Below, piece after piece: positions 8,586 through 17,378 of a DNA stretch of 40,830 bases. The translations under genes and the position numbers were made by a program. The stretch comes from Pseudonocardiales bacterium. GTDB taxonomy: Bacteria > Actinomycetota > Actinomycetes > Mycobacteriales > Jatrophihabitantaceae. Below the pieces are notes generated by a model. The model made no database searches and was not told where the DNA came from. It saw only the letters and a program-made list of their open reading frames with translations. The first letter of the stretch is position 1. Every line of letters begins with the position of its first letter. The DNA is taken from the NCBI GenBank assembly GCA_030840295.1, contig JAVEET010000293.1:1-40830 (forward strand), given 5' to 3'.

Positions 8586-9947
8586 TCATGTCCGGAGCAC
8601 CGATCGGGCCAGCAGCCGCCCACCCGGGCGCGCCGGGTCGATTCGGTTACCTCGTAACCACGTTTCGCGGACCACCCCGCGAAGCATAGCGCCGGCGTAC
8701 GGCGTTATCGGATTGCGGTGCAGTAGCGTCCGGGGGTCCACGACCAGGGTCTCGTCCGGGGCGACAACGCAGAAGTCGGCGTCATAGCCGGCCGCGAGCC
8801 TGCCCTTGCCGCCACCGACCCGGTCGTCCTCGGCCAGCCCGGTCAGCTCGGCAGGCCCCAGCGCCATCCATTGCACCAGCTCCGACCAGGTGTGACCGCG
8901 CTGGGCGGCTGCGGTCCACATGACCGGCAATCCCAGCTGGAGCGACGCGATGCCACCCCAAGCCACCCCGAAATCGCCGGTGTCCAGATGCTTGAGGTTC
9001 ACGGTAGACGGCGAATGATCGGACACCACGCAATCGATCAGACCGTCCGCGAGCGCGTCCCAGAGCGCGTCGGCGTTGCCGGCATCCCGGATCGGCGGGC
9101 AACACTTGAACTGAGTGGCACCGTCGGGCACCAGGGCGGCGGACAGCGTGAGGTAGTGCGGACAGGTCTCCACGCTCAGCGGCAGGCCTTCGTCCTTCGC
9201 GGCTGCGATGGGGTCCAGGGCCCCGGCGCTGGACAGGTGCACGATATGGCTGCGGCAGCCGGTGCGCCGAATTCCCTCTATTAGCAGGCCGATCGCCGCG
9301 TGCTCGGCCTGAGGTGGCCGGGAGGCGAGAAAGTTCGCATAACTGCGGCCGGTCGGTGCCGGCGCCGACTCGATCACCGCGGGGTCTTCGGCATGGGCGA
9401 TCAGCAGTCCGCCGAACGACGCGATCTCGGCCATCGCCGCGAAGAGCGCCGGCTGATCAAGGTAGCCGAACTCGTCGACGCCGGATGGCAGCAGGAAGCA
9501 TTTGAAGCCCACCACGCCGGCCTCGTGCATAGGTCGCAGCCGGTCGAGATTTCCGGGCACCGCGCCGCCCCAGAACGCCACATCGACGGAGATCCGATCC
9601 AGCGCGGCGGCCTGTTTGATCCGCAGGGCTTCGACGTCGACGGTGGGCGGGATGCTGTTGAGGGGCATGTCCACCACCGTGGTCACACCGCCCGCCGCAG
9701 CAGCGGCGGTGGCGGAGGCGAATCCCTCCCACTCAGTCCGGCCGGGCTCGTTGATGTGGACGTGGCTGTCGACCAGACCCGGTATGACAACGCAGTCGTC
9801 GGGCACCAGCACGTCGGTTCGCTGCGCAGCGGGTGCCTCGGCGACGGCCTGCACCGTTATGATCTTGCTGCCCCTGATCGTCAGGACACCGTCCAGCTCG
9901 CCCTCGCTGGTAACGATCCGCTTGCTGCGTACGGACACGTCGTTCAT
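8586..9947 (-). CDS. allB: Allantoinase
   Basis: Cyclic amidohydrolase that opens the hydantoin ring of allantoin to allantoate. About 453 residues from ATG 9947 (MNDVSVRSKRIVTSEG), the normal family length; the frame is open further upstream but that part is a low-complexity shadow of an 18-bp tandem repeat. Binuclear metal ligands are visible: DSHVHINEPGRTEWEG near residue 60, the carboxylated Lys in VGFKCFLLPSG near 147, His in LIAHAEDP and HIVHLSSAG, and Asp in VVSDHSPS. First gene of the allB-alc-DUF6986 unit. Its start codon is nine bases from a potential start of the divergent uraD, so promoter placement depends on where uraD begins. Confidence 0.96.
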   Translation of the reverse strand: MNDVSVRSKRIVTSEGELDGVLTIRGSKIITVQAVAEAPAAQRTDVLVPDDCVVIPGLVDSHVHINEPGRTEWEGFASATAAAAAGGVTTVVDMPLNSIPPTVDVEALRIKQAAALDRISVDVAFWGGAVPGNLDRLRPMHEAGVVGFKCFLLPSGVDEFGYLDQPALFAAMAEIASFGGLLIAHAEDPAVIESAPAPTGRSYANFLASRPPQAEHAAIGLLIEGIRRTGCRSHIVHLSSAGALDPIAAAKDEGLPLSVETCPHYLTLSAALVPDGATQFKCCPPIRDAGNADALWDALADGLIDCVVSDHSPSTVNLKHLDTGDFGVAWGGIASLQLGLPVMWTAAAQRGHTWSELVQWMALGPAELTGLAEDDRVGGGKGRLAAGYDADFCVVAPDETLVVDPRTLLHRNPITPYAGAMLRGVVRETWLRGNRIDPARPGGRLLARSVLRT

Positions 9948-9959
9948 GCTGATGCCATG

Positions 9960-10085
9960 ACGGCCGATGAGACCGGGACGGCCGATGAGACCATGACCGC
10001 CGCCGAGACCGGGACGGCCGCCGGGACCGGGACGGCCGATGAGACCGGGACGGCTGATGAGACCGGGACGGCTGATGCGACTGTG
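9960..10085. repeat. 18-bp tandem repeat, seven units, between allB and uraD
   Basis: Seven consecutive 18-base units with consensus ACGGCCGATGAGACCGGG start at 9960, 9978, 9996, 10014, 10032, 10050 and 10068. Units 1 and 5 are identical, unit 6 differs by one base, and units 2, 3, 4 and 7 are more diverged. Read on the plus strand in the uraD frame they would encode TADETG hexapeptides; on the minus strand they are upstream of allB. Because the unit is a multiple of three, copy changes would not shift the frame. Either this is a variable N-terminal extension of UraD or the divergent promoter/spacer region. Confidence 0.9.
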
Positions 10086-10577
10086 TCCGTTGCGGAGTTC
10101 GACCGGATCGCGGCCGAGGACGCTTCGGAGCTGCTGAGGCCCTGTTGCGCAAGCACACGCTGGCGGGCTGCGCTGGTCGGCGCCCGCCCGCTGCATACCC
10201 TGACCAACCTGAGCCGGGTATCGGACGCGCTCATCGCCACGCTCGGGGTAGTGGAGCTGGCCGAGGCCCTTTCCGCCCACCCGCGGATAGGCGACCGGAC
10301 GACCGGCTCGGACCGGGAGTCGGCCTGGTCGAGACAGGAGCAGTCAGCCACGGCGGCCCTGCCCACCTCGGTACGGCAGCAACTGCTCCAGGCGAACCGG
10401 GCCTACGAGCGACGCTTCGACCAAGTCTTTCTGATCTGTGCCACCGGCCTGTCCACCGAGCAGATGCTGCAAGCGCTGCAGAACCGGATGGCCAATCCGG
10501 TGCTGGTGGAACAACAGGTGGTCCGTGTCGAGCTCGCCAAGATCGTTCGGCTGCGACTGGCCAAGGCTTTCCGATGA
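10083..10577 (+). CDS. uraD: 2-oxo-4-hydroxy-4-carboxy-5-ureidoimidazoline (OHCU) decarboxylase
   Basis: Converts OHCU, the HIU hydrolase product, to S-allantoin. From GTG 10083 the protein is about 164 residues, the usual family length, starting VSVAEFDRIAAEDASELL. Family marks are LHTLTNLSRVSDAL, the catalytic-His segment ELAEALSAHPRIGDR, SRQEQSA, and the closing ANRAYERRFDQVFLICATG. In-frame ATGs at 9957 and 9993 would add a repeat-encoded TADETG-rich tail; no start has a good ribosome site, so the start is uncertain. The gene is on the plus strand, divergent from allB and convergent with uricase, unlike its functional partners. Assignment of the enzyme is firm. Confidence 0.9.
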   Translation: MSVAEFDRIAAEDASELLRPCCASTRWRAALVGARPLHTLTNLSRVSDALIATLGVVELAEALSAHPRIGDRTTGSDRESAWSRQEQSATAALPTSVRQQLLQANRAYERRFDQVFLICATGLSTEQMLQALQNRMANPVLVEQQVVRVELAKIVRLRLAKAFR

Positions 10578-10618
10578 AGTGATCTGGACCTGCCAACGGC
10601 CCTGCCGAGGCATCCACA

Positions 10619-11503
10619 TCAGTTCCATGCCAGGCCCGCATCGGGTGCGTCATCCGCGAGAACCTGGCCCTCGATGAGTCCATAGGGACGATCGGCAGCG
10701 AGGTACACCTCGTTGTCGTTCGTCAGGCCGAACGGTGCCAGATCCACCAGGAAATGATGCCTGTTGGGCAAGGCCAATCGCACTTCGCACAAGTCCGGGA
10801 CGGTCGCCAGGATCTTCTCCCCGATCATGTACAGCATCTGCTGGAGCGAATAGCTGTACGTGCCGGCGAAGGTGTCCAACAGCGTCCGGGTAGCTCTGGC
10901 GTAGACCTGTCCGTAGTCCGGTCCGCCGCTCCCGGTCATGCCTCGGAACCGCCAGCTAGCAGTCACCTCGGTGGCCAGGATCCGGTCCTTGGTCTCGGCC
11001 AGCGTGGTGTATCGATCCCTCGGAAACCCCCAGAATTCGGAGTTCGTCGTGTTCATCACGACCAGGTCGGCGACGCCTGCCACGACGGAGCTGCCGAGAT
11101 CCTGATCGTGCACGACGGTCGCGGTCCGGATCTGCTGTCCGGATCGTACGAACGAGTGCCCACCGGCGCCGATTCGGTGCCAGCCGTATTCCTCGACCGA
11201 AATGCGGGCTCTGGTGATCGCCTCCTGGCTGGAGACGAAATGCTCGGCCAGGGCCAGGGCGTATGCCTCCGGCTCGACGACACCGAGCGTCTTGGCAAAG
11301 GCGTAGCTAGTGTTCTTCTGAGTATCGGTTGTCAGGACTGCGGAGTTGTCACCGGTCAGGTGCACGGCGTCAAGCTTTCCCGACAGGCTCGAGGACACGT
11401 TCCAGTCACGAAGCTCATCGTTACCGTCGGGGCCGGTACCGCGGCTGACCCGCACCACCCGGACTTCGGCCTTGCCGTACCGGTTGAAACCCAGCACCGC
11501 CAT
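10619..11503 (-). CDS. uox: Urate oxidase (uricase)
   Basis: Cofactor-free oxidation of urate to 5-hydroxyisourate. The 294-residue protein has the duplicated T-fold (tunnelling fold) layout. Active-site marks are the charge-relay Lys in NRYGKAEVRVVRV near residue 11, the Thr-Asp pair in VLTTDTQKNTSYAFAK near residue 60, the SLQQMLYMIGEKIL segment holding the Gln, and NRHHFLVDL with the catalytic His. Start ATG 11503 is preceded by AAGGGG at good spacing. It lies 64 bases after the 8-oxoguanine deaminase-like gene on the same strand, so deaminase product urate would be handed straight to it. Confidence 0.96.
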   Translation of the reverse strand: MAVLGFNRYGKAEVRVVRVSRGTGPDGNDELRDWNVSSSLSGKLDAVHLTGDNSAVLTTDTQKNTSYAFAKTLGVVEPEAYALALAEHFVSSQEAITRARISVEEYGWHRIGAGGHSFVRSGQQIRTATVVHDQDLGSSVVAGVADLVVMNTTNSEFWGFPRDRYTTLAETKDRILATEVTASWRFRGMTGSGGPDYGQVYARATRTLLDTFAGTYSYSLQQMLYMIGEKILATVPDLCEVRLALPNRHHFLVDLAPFGLTNDNEVYLAADRPYGLIEGQVLADDAPDAGLAWN

Positions 11504-11567
11504 CTTCGTTCCCCTTACTCAGTCGGTCGAGCCGGCCCTATTCCGATCGGCTGCACGAGGCCAGCGC

Positions 11568-12911
11568 TCATCCGTCTTGGCGGATCGCCGCACTGGCCCG
11601 GGCCGCTCGTCCGGCAAGTGCGGATTCATCCGCGGTAAGCAGACGGCCGCCTTCCACAACGGCCCGGCCACCGACGAACAGCCGCTCCAGCTCCGGTGCT
11701 CCGAATACCAGGGTGATCACCGGATCGGCGACGCCGGCGCCGCCGAGCGAGTCAACTCGCCACAGCGCCAGGTCGGCCAATTTGCCCACCTCTATCGAGC
11801 CGATCTCATCCTGCCGGCCTAGGCACCGCGCCCCACCGTGGGTGGCCATGACGAGTGAATCCCTGGCCGTGAGCGCCAATGGACCCCGCCGGACCCGCGC
11901 TACCAGCAGCGCCTGGTGCAACTCGTCAACCATCCGCCCTGATTCGTTGGACGCCGACCCATCGACTCCCAGTCCGACCGATGCGCCGGCGGCGAGCAGT
12001 TCGGTGACCGGCGCGGCCCCCGCCCCGAGTCGTCCATTCGAGGTGGGACAGTGCGCCACACCGGTGCCGGTGGTGGCGAAGCGGCGGATGGCCTCGTCGG
12101 AGAGGTGAACGCAGTGCGCCATCCAGACGTCGGGGCCGAGCCAGCCCAGATCTTCGGCGTACTCGGCCGGTGTCCTGCCGTAGGTCTCACGGCAGAAGTC
12201 GTCCTCGTCCAGCGTTTCGGCCAGATGGGTGTGCAACCGGACTCCCTTGGCCCGAGCCAGCGCCGCCGAATCGCGCATCAGCTCCGCTGTCACCGAGAAC
12301 GGCGAGCACGGAGCGACCGCTATCCGCAGCATCGAGTCGAATGAATTGTCGTGCCAGCGGTCGATCGCCGCGTCGGTTGCCGCCAGAATGTGGTCGTGCG
12401 CCTCGACCACCGAATCGGGTGGCAGGCCACCGGCCGACTCGCCGAGGTTCATCGAGCCCCGAGCCGGGTGGAAGCGCAATCCGATGTCGGCCGCCGCTTT
12501 GATCTCGGCCTCGAGCAGATCACCGCCATGCCGGGGAAACACGTAATGATGGTCGGTGCTCGTCGTACATCCGGTCAACGCCAGCCAGCCGAGATTCGCC
12601 GCAGCTGCGTCGTAGACGCGTTCGGCATCGATGCGCGCCCAGATCGGGTACAGGGTGGTGAGCCAGCCGAAGAGCGTGGTGTCCGTGGCGAACCCGCGAG
12701 TCAGCCATTGATAGAGGTGATGGTGGGTATTCACCAAGCCAGGCGTGAGCAGGCACCCGGAACCGTCGATCCGACTCGTGCACGCGGCGTATTCCGGTGG
12801 TACCGGTGTGGCACCGACTGCCACAATCCGGGTTCCGTCCAGCACGACGTAGCCACTGGGGTATTCGGTCCCGGCCCCGTCGACCGCCGCCACGGCACAG
12901 CCCTCGATCAT
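11568..12911 (-). CDS. 8-oxoguanine deaminase-like amidohydrolase
   Basis: A 447-residue member of the amidohydrolase superfamily in the 8-oxoguanine deaminase / ATZ-TRZ group. Metal and catalytic residues are visible: LVNTHHHLYQWLTRGF near residue 67 (H-x-H motif plus the group-typical LYQ.LTR), CTTSTDHHYVFPR, HTHLAETLDEDDFC near 232, MAHCVHLSDEAI, and the Asp in GLGVDGSASNESG. 8-Oxoguanine deamination gives urate, the substrate of the next gene, which supports this specificity over guanine deaminase or a triazine hydrolase. Start ATG 12911 is chosen over an upstream extension at 12962 because the homologous N-terminus begins there. It sits 94 bases after uraH on the same strand. Confidence 0.85.
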   Translation of the reverse strand: MIEGCAVAAVDGAGTEYPSGYVVLDGTRIVAVGATPVPPEYAACTSRIDGSGCLLTPGLVNTHHHLYQWLTRGFATDTTLFGWLTTLYPIWARIDAERVYDAAAANLGWLALTGCTTSTDHHYVFPRHGGDLLEAEIKAAADIGLRFHPARGSMNLGESAGGLPPDSVVEAHDHILAATDAAIDRWHDNSFDSMLRIAVAPCSPFSVTAELMRDSAALARAKGVRLHTHLAETLDEDDFCRETYGRTPAEYAEDLGWLGPDVWMAHCVHLSDEAIRRFATTGTGVAHCPTSNGRLGAGAAPVTELLAAGASVGLGVDGSASNESGRMVDELHQALLVARVRRGPLALTARDSLVMATHGGARCLGRQDEIGSIEVGKLADLALWRVDSLGGAGVADPVITLVFGAPELERLFVGGRAVVEGGRLLTADESALAGRAARASAAIRQDG

Positions 12912-13005
12912 GATCAACGACTGTCTCCCCCTTGTGCTGTGTCGTGGCCGCTGGCTCGCCACTGTGATCCCGCTGGGTTACCGCCACGGTGGCGCCCGAT
13001 TCCAG

Positions 13006-13350
13006 CTAACTCCCCCGATAGGTCGAGTAGCCATACGGGCTGAGCAGCAGGGGCACATGATGGTGCGCCGCCGGGTCCTGGATCGCGAAGGTCACGATCA
13101 CCTCGGGATAGAAGGTCTCGCCGCGAAAATAGCCGCCGGTGTCGAAACGCAATCGAACGTTGCCGGAACCAGCCGCGGTCGGCTGGCTCGAGGCGAAGTC
13201 CGCGATCCGGCCTTCGGAATCGGTGACCCGTTCGGCCAGCAACGTCCACCGGGCCGGATCAGCCTGCTCGTCCAGTTTCTCCAGGACGACCAGAACCCCG
13301 ACTGCGGGGCGTCCAGTTACCGTGTCGAGTACGTGGGTCGAGACGCTCAT
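13006..13350 (-). CDS. uraH: 5-Hydroxyisourate hydrolase (transthyretin-like)
   Basis: Hydrolyses 5-hydroxyisourate, the uricase product, to OHCU. The 114-residue protein has the family's N-terminal STHVLDTVTGRPAVGV with catalytic His near residue 6, the Arg in NVRLRFDTGGYF, and the diagnostic C-terminal YRGS tetrapeptide; HHHVPLLLSPYGYSTYRGS carries the second catalytic His. ATG 13350 has GAGGAG about ten bases upstream. It is the first gene of the uraH-deaminase-uox unit and is divergent from ureA, so ring opening and urea hydrolysis may share one regulatory region. Confidence 0.96.
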   Translation of the reverse strand: MSVSTHVLDTVTGRPAVGVLVVLEKLDEQADPARWTLLAERVTDSEGRIADFASSQPTAAGSGNVRLRFDTGGYFRGETFYPEVIVTFAIQDPAAHHHVPLLLSPYGYSTYRGS

Positions 13351-13463
13351 CGCCGACGCTCCTCATCGAGGGATTTTATCGACCCTAGCAATCGATATGC
13401 GTGACTGGTGACCTTTTTCCGTTGTCACACGGCGGAAACCTCCGTGACGCTAGGGTGTCGGTC
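13351..13463. promoter_or_regulatory. Divergent uraH/ureA promoter region
   Basis: 113 bases separating the start codons of uraH (leftward) and ureA (rightward). It is noticeably A/T-richer than its surroundings around 13370-13400 and holds a GlnR-like site (separate entry) plus repeated GTGAC pentamers at 13401, 13408 and 13443. Promoters of both arms must lie here. Confidence 0.5.
13424..13439 (+). promoter_or_regulatory. GlnR-like half box upstream of ureA
   Basis: GTCAC, six bases, then GAAAC fits the gTnAc-n6-GaAAc half of the actinomycete GlnR binding site. It ends 24 bases before the ureA start codon. The second half box expected 22 bases away is not well conserved. GlnR control of urease genes is known in Streptomyces; its action here is inferred from this motif only. 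Confidence 0.4.
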
Positions 13464-13766
13464 ATGCGGCTGACCGAGCACGAGCGCGAACGGTTGCTGA
13501 TCACCCTCGCCGCTGATGTCGCCGAGCGGCGCAAGGCGCGCGGGCTGAAGCTCAACTACCCGGAGGCGGTGGCCATCCTGACCTCGTACGTGCTCGAGGG
13601 CGCCCGCGACGGCCGTACGGTCGCCGAGTTGATGAGCACCGCCCGAGCCGTGCTGAGTGCTGACGATGTCCTCGACGGGGTGCCGGAGATGCTCGACTCA
13701 GTTCAGGTCGAGGCGACGTTCCCGGATGGGACCAAGCTGGTGACCGTCCACGACCCGATCTCATGA
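13464..13766 (+). CDS. ureA: Urease gamma subunit
   Basis: A 100-residue protein of exactly the usual UreA length, starting [20 protein letters not shown] and containing [29 protein letters not shown] and [23 protein letters not shown], then [16 protein letters not shown] at the end. All are signature segments of urease gamma. It is a structural subunit of the cytosolic nickel urease that hydrolyses urea to ammonia and carbamate. First gene of ureABCFGD; start ATG 13464 gives the conserved N-terminus. Confidence 0.97.
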   Translation: MRLTEHERERLLITLAADVAERRKARGLKLNYPEAVAILTSYVLEGARDGRTVAELMSTARAVLSADDVLDGVPEMLDSVQVEATFPDGTKLVTVHDPIS

Positions 13767-13821
13767 GTGCGGAGCGGAGCGAATGCAGCGATGAGCGCTT
13801 GCGCGAAGAGCCGGGTGCAAC

Positions 13822-14178
13822 ATGAGTGAGCATCGCAGCGGGCATCGCAGGGTGGTCCCGGGGCAGGTGTTCACGGTGGCCGGGGACATCGAGCTCAACG
13901 CCGGACGGCGGAGAATCGAATTGCTGGTCGAGAACACCGGGGACAGACCAATTCAGGTCGGCTCCCATTACCACTTCGCCGCGGTCAACCCTGGCTTGTC
14001 CTTCGACCGCGCGGCCGCCCATGGCTTCCGTCTGGACATCCCGGCCGGCACCTCCGTCCGGTTCGAGCCAGGCATGTCCCGCAGCATCGGGCTGGTGGCG
14101 CTGGCCGGACGCCGCACCGTTCCCGGGCTTCGGCAGGAGTATGCCGGCCCGCTCGATTCGCCTCCCGGCACGATATGA
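13822..14178 (+). CDS. ureB: Urease beta subunit
   Basis: 118 residues with the UreB hallmarks: [67 protein letters not shown], and a C-terminal [14 protein letters not shown]. It packs with UreA and UreC in the trimer. A 55-base spacer with a GAGCGGAGCG-rich, repeat-like sequence separates it from ureA; its stop overlaps the ureC start (ATGA). Confidence 0.97.
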   Translation: MSEHRSGHRRVVPGQVFTVAGDIELNAGRRRIELLVENTGDRPIQVGSHYHFAAVNPGLSFDRAAAHGFRLDIPAGTSVRFEPGMSRSIGLVALAGRRTVPGLRQEYAGPLDSPPGTI

Positions 14179-15920
14179 GCTCACTGTCGCGCAGTCGCTA
14201 CGCCGCGTTGTACGGTCCAACCGTCGGGGATCGGGTGCGGCTGGCTGACACCGAGCTGCTGATCGAGGTGACCGAGGACCGGTGTGGTGGCCCGGTGCCC
14301 ACTCCATCCGGAGTGAATCTGGCCGGTGACGAGGCATTGTTCGGTGGCGGCAAGGTCATCCGCGAGTCCATGGGACAGTCGAGGGCAACCAGGGCCGAGG
14401 GCACGCCCGACCTGATCATCACCGGTGTCGTGGTGCTCGATCACTGGGGCGTGGTCAAGGCCGACGTCGGCGTCCGCGACGGCCGCATCGTCGCCCTCGG
14501 CAAGGCCGGCAACCCCGACATCATGGACGGCGTCAGCCCGGAACTGGTCATCGGGCCGTCGACCGAGGTCATTGCGGGCAACGGCAAGATCCTGACCGCC
14601 GGTGGCGTCGACAGCCATGTGCACCTGATCGCGCCTCAGCAGATCCCGGTGGCCATGGCGGCTGGCATGACCACGCTGATCGGTGGTGGTACCGGCCCGG
14701 CCGACGGCACCAAGGCGACCACGGTGACGCCCGGTGCGTTCTGGCTGGACGCGATGTTGCGGTCATTGACAGCGTGGCCGGTCAACATCGTGCTGTTGGG
14801 CAAAGGCAATACCGTGTCGAGCGAGGGCCTGTGGGAGCAGCTGCGAGCCGGTGCCGCCGGCTTCAAACTGCACGAGGACTGGGGGACCACACCGGCCGCG
14901 ATAGACGCTTGCCTGACCGTGGCCCAGGCCGCCGGAGTCCAGGCCGCGATCCATACCGACACCCTCAACGAGGCCGGGTATCTCGAATCCACCCTGGCCG
15001 CCATCGCCGGGCGCCCGATCCACACCTATCACACCGAGGGAGCCGGCGGCGGCCACGCACCGGACATCATCCGCGTGGCGTCGTTCGCGAATGTGCTGCC
15101 CTCATCGACGAATCCGACGCGGCCGTATACCAGTAACACCCTCGACGAGCACCTGGACATGCTGATGGTGTGCCATCACCTCAACCCGTCACTGGTCGAG
15201 GATTTAGCTTTCGCAGAAAGCCGAATCCGGCCTTCGACCATGGCCGCCGAGGACGTCCTGCATGATCTGGGCGCGATTTCCATGATCGGCTCGGACTCAC
15301 AGGCGATGGGACGGATCGGCGAGACCATCATCCGAACCTGGCAAACGGCACACGTGATGAAGAGCCGCCGGGGCGCCCTGGCCGGTGAATCGAACGGGGC
15401 GGACAATCTGCGGGCCAGGCGTTACGTCGCCAAGTACACGATCGCGCCCGCGGTGACGCACGGCTTGGACGACGAGATCGGTTCGGTGGAGGTGGGTAAA
15501 CTCGCCGACCTGGTGCTCTGGGACCCGATCTTCTTCGGTGTCCGCCCGGACCTGGTGATCAAGTCCGGAGTGATCGCTTGGGCGGCCATGGGTGACGCCA
15601 ACGCCTCCATCCCGACTCCCCAGCCGGTGCTGCCCCGGCCGATGTTCGGCTCGTTCGGTGACCTACCCGGCCGTCTCGGGCGCCATTTCATCGCGCCGGC
15701 CGCCTTCGAGTCCGGATTCGCCGAGCGCTGGGAATCGGACCGGCCGCTGGTGCCGACGAAGGACGTCTCCCGGCTGTCGAAGGCGGACCTACCGGAAAAC
15801 GACGCCCTCCCGCAGATCGACGTGGACTCCGAGACCTTCGCGGTCCGGATAGACGGGGATCTCATCGAGCCGGAGCCGGTGTCGGAACTGCCGATGGCGC
15901 AACGGTATTTCCTCTTCTGA
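14175..15920 (+). CDS. ureC: Urease alpha (catalytic) subunit
   Basis: The 581-residue catalytic subunit. Nickel site and active-site residues are visible: [13 protein letters not shown] near residue 149 (two His ligands), the carbamylated Lys in [13 protein letters not shown] near 231, [10 protein letters not shown] and [15 protein letters not shown] (His ligands), the flap [22 protein letters not shown] with catalytic His, and Asp in [11 protein letters not shown]. Leu replaces the Phe usual in HVHFI, a conservative change. Starts within the ureB stop (ATGA) and its stop overlaps ureF (TGATG), indicating tight coupling. Confidence 0.98.
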   Translation: MSSLSRSRYAALYGPTVGDRVRLADTELLIEVTEDRCGGPVPTPSGVNLAGDEALFGGGKVIRESMGQSRATRAEGTPDLIITGVVVLDHWGVVKADVGVRDGRIVALGKAGNPDIMDGVSPELVIGPSTEVIAGNGKILTAGGVDSHVHLIAPQQIPVAMAAGMTTLIGGGTGPADGTKATTVTPGAFWLDAMLRSLTAWPVNIVLLGKGNTVSSEGLWEQLRAGAAGFKLHEDWGTTPAAIDACLTVAQAAGVQAAIHTDTLNEAGYLESTLAAIAGRPIHTYHTEGAGGGHAPDIIRVASFANVLPSSTNPTRPYTSNTLDEHLDMLMVCHHLNPSLVEDLAFAESRIRPSTMAAEDVLHDLGAISMIGSDSQAMGRIGETIIRTWQTAHVMKSRRGALAGESNGADNLRARRYVAKYTIAPAVTHGLDDEIGSVEVGKLADLVLWDPIFFGVRPDLVIKSGVIAWAAMGDANASIPTPQPVLPRPMFGSFGDLPGRLGRHFIAPAAFESGFAERWESDRPLVPTKDVSRLSKADLPENDALPQIDVDSETFAVRIDGDLIEPEPVSELPMAQRYFLF

Positions 15921-16621
15921 TGAGTATCCCGGTGCAGCTCTGGCTGATGCTCGATTCCCGCTCACCCGCTGGCGCGCACAGCCACTCCGGCGGCATGGAG
16001 GCCGCGGTGACAAGCGGTTACATCGACACCGTCGAGGACGTACGGGACTTCTGTCGCGGCCGGCTGCACACCACCGGGCGGGTGGTGGCCAGCTTTGCTG
16101 CAACGGCCTGCCGGGCCTGGCAACAGGGCTGGGAACCATCGGCGTGGTCGAGCCTGGACGCGGAATTCGGCGCCCGCACGCCGTCCGCGGCCACCAGGAC
16201 GGCGTCGCGCAAGCTGGGCAGTGGGCTGTACCGGCTACTTCGCGCCACCGTCCCTGATCAGGTCGGGGCGCTGAACCAACAATGGCAGGGGTGTGCTCAC
16301 CCAGCGCCACACCATCCCCTCGTGCTCGGTGCGGCCACCGCCCTGAGCGGGGGCGATGCTCGTATCGCCGGGCGGCTCGCGGCACTCGGGATCTGTACCG
16401 GACCGGCGTCTGCCGCGGTGCGGTTACTCGGGCTGGATCCGTTCGCGGTGCACGCCATGACTGCGGCTCTGGCCGATGAGATCGAGCAGGTCGCCGACAG
16501 CGCGGCGGGGGTAGTGGTCGACCCCGAGGGCCTAGCTGCACTGCCGCGTGATTCCGCCCCAGCCCTCGAACTGCTGGCCGATGTCCACGCCCAGATGGAG
16601 GTGCGTCTCTTTGCATCCTGA
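15920..16621 (+). CDS. ureF: Urease accessory protein UreF
   Basis: 233 residues, all-helical accessory GTPase-activating-like protein that with UreD and UreG forms the nickel insertion complex. Typical marks are the N-terminal [24 protein letters not shown] (usual LLQLxDSxFPxGxFxHSxGLE) with a conserved S-x-[10 protein letters not shown], and a C-terminal [11 protein letters not shown]. The opening substitutes Ala-His for the usual Ala/Gly-Phe. Starts in the ureC stop codon (TGATG). Confidence 0.92.
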   Translation: MSIPVQLWLMLDSRSPAGAHSHSGGMEAAVTSGYIDTVEDVRDFCRGRLHTTGRVVASFAATACRAWQQGWEPSAWSSLDAEFGARTPSAATRTASRKLGSGLYRLLRATVPDQVGALNQQWQGCAHPAPHHPLVLGAATALSGGDARIAGRLAALGICTGPASAAVRLLGLDPFAVHAMTAALADEIEQVADSAAGVVVDPEGLAALPRDSAPALELLADVHAQMEVRLFAS

Positions 16622-17378
16622 TCGATACGGTCGGCGGGGCTGTCCCGCTCCGCCCGCCCACAACACACGCCTCGGCACCGCTTCCGAGCACGAGCACGAG
16701 CACGAGCACGATACCCAGTTCAGCGCTCCGGCTGGCCGTTCCACGAGTAACCTGCCGGGCGGCAGATCGGTACCCAGGATCGGGATCGGTGGACCGGTGG
16801 GCAGCGGCAAGACCGCGTTGGTGGCCGCCCTCTGCCGTGCTCTGACCGACGAGTTCTCGTTGGCGGTCGTCACCAATGACATCTACACCGAGGAGGACGC
16901 CGAGTTCCTGCGTCGAGCCGGGGTGCTGCCTGACGAGCGGATCCGCGCCGTGCAGACCGGAGCTTGTCCGCATACGGCCATCCGTGACGACATCAGCGCG
17001 AACCTGGACATGGTCGAGCAGCTCGAACGCGACACCCCTGGTCTGGATCTGGTCTTGGTCGAGAGCGGCGGGGACAACCTGACCGCGACGTTCTCCTACG
17101 GCCTGATCGACCGGCAGATCTTCGTTATCGACGTTGCGGGCGGCGACAAGGTTCCCCGCAAGGGTGGTCCGGGCGTAACCCGGTCCGACCTACTGGTGAT
17201 CAACAAGACCGACCTCGCCCCGCTGGTGGGAGCCGACCTCGCGGTGATGGCGAATGATGCGGCAGCCGCGCGGAGCGGGCGCCCGGTGCTGTTCACCTCA
17301 CTGGTTGCCGAACCCGGGGCCGAGTCGGTCGCCGCCTGGGTCCGCGCCGTGCGGAGCGAGCTGACGGGTTCGACATGA
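16614..17378 (+). CDS. ureG: Urease accessory GTPase UreG with His/Glu-rich N-terminal tract
   Basis: SIMIBI-class GTPase that supplies nickel to apo-urease. Motifs: P-loop [27 protein letters not shown], the metal-binding CPH in [26 protein letters not shown], and the NKTD base-specificity motif. I place the start at TTG 16614, overlapping the ureF stop, because GGAGGTG stands seven bases before it; a GTG/ATG farther back lies deep in ureF. This gives 254 residues, longer than the usual 200-230, owing to an N-terminal segment with [10 protein letters not shown] encoded by four GAGCAC units. No ureE is present, so this tract may hold nickel. Its stop overlaps ureD (ATGA). Confidence 0.93.
   Translation, partial: HPDRYGRRGCPAPPAHNTRLGTASEHEHEHEHDTQFSAPAGRSTSNLPGGRSVPRIGIGGPVGSGKTALVAALCRALTDEFSLAVVTNDIYTEEDAEFLRRAGVLPDERIRAVQTGACPHTAIRDDISANLDMVEQLERDTPGLDLVLVESGGDNLTATFSYGLIDRQIFVIDVAGGDKVPRKGGPGVTRSDLLVINKTDLAPLVGADLAVMANDAAAARSGRPVLFTSLVAEPGAESVAAWVRAVRSELTGST
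16686..16709 (+). repeat. GAGCAC hexanucleotide repeat inside ureG
   Basis: Four perfect GAGCAC units encode an alternating Glu-His tract just before the P-loop domain of UreG. Slippage would add or remove Glu-His pairs without changing frame. Confidence 0.9.

Noticed and set aside
9957-10082. Translation of the 18-bp repeat as the true UraD N-terminus
   Set aside because: The family length and conserved start fit GTG 10083, and an ATG at 9957 would leave only nine bases to the allB start. Kept as a possible alternative, not the main call.
9960-10085. CRISPR array
   Set aside because: Units are contiguous 18-mers with no unique spacers and no cas genes.
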